Assembly (NCBI GenBank): GCA_034521755.1
Contig: JAXHMB010000006.1
Span: forward strand, 1 to 64,000
DNA: 64,000 bases
Origin: JAXHMB01 sp034521755
GTDB lineage: Bacteria > Bacteroidota > Rhodothermia > Balneolales > Balneolaceae
Reading direction: 5' to 3'
The position numbers and the translations under genes were made by a program. Every line of letters begins with the position of its first letter. Positions within the stretch are counted from its first letter, which is position 1. Below the pieces are notes generated by a model. That model was not told the origin of the DNA and ran no database searches. It was given only the letters and a program-made list of their open reading frames with translations. Shown here piece after piece: positions 63,087 to 64,000 of this stretch.

Positions 63087-64000
63087 TTATAGAAACAGAT
63101 CCACGTATTCCCTGAAAATATACTTACGGCCACGCTGTCCACCGGTTATTTCCTGCAAGATATTGAGATCTTCCAAATCTCTGATTAAAGAATATACGCT
63201 GGGCAGGGTCAGCTCGGTAACTTTTTGCATATCCTCAGCATTCATAATTGGTTTGGTATAAAGAGCCTGTATCACCTTCCGGGCATTGGCTGAACGCCCA
63301 CCCAATTCCTGGATTCGATTATTTACATCTCTCTGCAGCTGCATAATGTTATCAAAGGTGTGAACCCCGTTTTTTGCGGTTTCAATAACGCCCTGCAAAA
63401 AAAACTTAAACCATCGGTCAATGGCATTTTCTTCACGAACCCTAGTTAAGTTTGCATAATAATCTGTCCGGTTTTCTCCAGATAGTCGGATAAATAAAGC
63501 ACCGGCTGTTTTAAGATTTCTTTCTCTACCAGAAAGAGCGGGATCATAAGCCTGCCGACTCTTCCGTTGCCATCCAAATAGGGATGTATGGTTTCAAACT
63601 GGTAATGAATCAGTGCTATACGCAACAATTCGGGGAAACGAAAGCTCCTCTCGTTATGAGCAAAGTTTTCAAGATCACCCATCGAACCAGGGATAGAGCT
63701 GTGAACGGGTGGCACAAAAGTGGCACTTTTAATATCAGATCCACCTATCCAGTTTTGGCTTGTTCGGAATTCACCCGGACTTTTATGCTCTCCTCTGGCA
63801 CCTTGCAAAAGAATCTTATGCGTTTCATTAATGAGTCTTGTCGAAAAAGGGAAGCTCATTCAAAGAATCCATAGCTGCATTCATGGCCTGGGTATAGTTA
63901 CGAACTTCCTGCCAGTCGTCTCTTTTGTCTGCCGGCACATCCTCTTCTTCCAGCAGGGCTTCTTCGATGTTCGTCTGCGTACCCTCAATTTTACTGCTTT
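63087..64000 (-). pseudogene. Fic-family protein gene, frameshifted twice, 5' end outside window
   Basis: Fic proteins transfer AMP or similar groups to partner proteins. The piece at the window end encodes the inhibitory motif SSKIEGTQTNIEEALLEEED. The middle piece (63446-63859) has HKSPGEFRTSQNWIGG and the active-site motif HPYLDGNGRVGR. The last piece (63087-63398) is a winged-helix-like C-terminus (VTELTLPSVYSLIRDLEDLN). The frames join at single-base homopolymer changes: an extra base at 63844-63848 and a missing one at 63472-63475. Either the gene is decayed or these are sequencing errors. Confidence 0.85.

Noticed and set aside
52231..64000. Complete integrative element
   Set aside because: No integrase is visible and the right boundary is outside the window; only an accessory region can be claimed.

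Overview
The window looks like a chromosome segment of a Bacteroidota-related bacterium, most likely Balneolota/Rhodothermota-like. This is inferred from the gene families, weak Shine-Dalgarno sequences, TAnnTTTG-type promoter boxes (clearest before the phosphoglucomutase gene), a his-rich attenuator leader and several outer-membrane barrel proteins. No rRNA or marker was available to confirm it.

Bases 1-52,000 are mostly core genome. In order: a tRNA end, a LolA-like protein, a universal stress protein, a DUF368 lipid-carrier translocase, pcm (frameshifted), an AsmA-like protein, cysS, lgt, two porin-like proteins, phosphoglucomutase, a ZIP transporter, a DPP-IV-type peptidase, MscS, OsmC, rlmN, lepB, lepA, and a DUF305/LVIVD pair. 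A full histidine pathway follows (hisGDCBHA, then hisF-hisIE). It is preceded by a 24-codon leader with 11 His codons. The operon is split by two opposite-strand genes, one a 31-residue Cys-rich peptide. HisB has lost the catalytic signature of its N-terminal phosphatase-like region. Next come a response regulator/HEAT/glycosyltransferase cassette beside a dead GAF-kinase gene, then msrB, gap, an ankyrin protein, fmt-def-ruvX-HU and spoT. Four copies of a 210-310 bp dispersed repeat with 12-bp terminal inverted repeats (CTTTGCAAAACC/GGTTTTGCAAAG) occupy the longer gene-free gaps of the first 22 kb.

From tRNA-Leu(UAA) at 52231 to the window end lies an accessory, defence-type region on the minus strand. 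It holds a three-gene HipB-HipS-HipT toxin-antitoxin module, a type I restriction-modification system (hsdM, hsdS, hsdR) and a Fic gene with two frameshifts. Between hsdS and hsdR sit a 91-residue unknown protein, a 297-residue protein with a HEPN-type RHxxxH motif and IDPE repeats, a histone-H1-like protein, and a RAYT (REP-associated tyrosine transposase). The RAYT is flanked by REP palindromes (GTCG + 20-bp palindrome + GTAC). The same palindromes lie inside the RAYT gene itself and three times inside hsdM. One of the hsdM copies splits the reading frame, and removing exactly its 28 bases restores the frame.

The most interesting items are the RAYT/REP invasion of the hsd locus, the HEPN-like gene pair nested in it, and the HipBST module next to a tRNA-Leu with duplicated ends.
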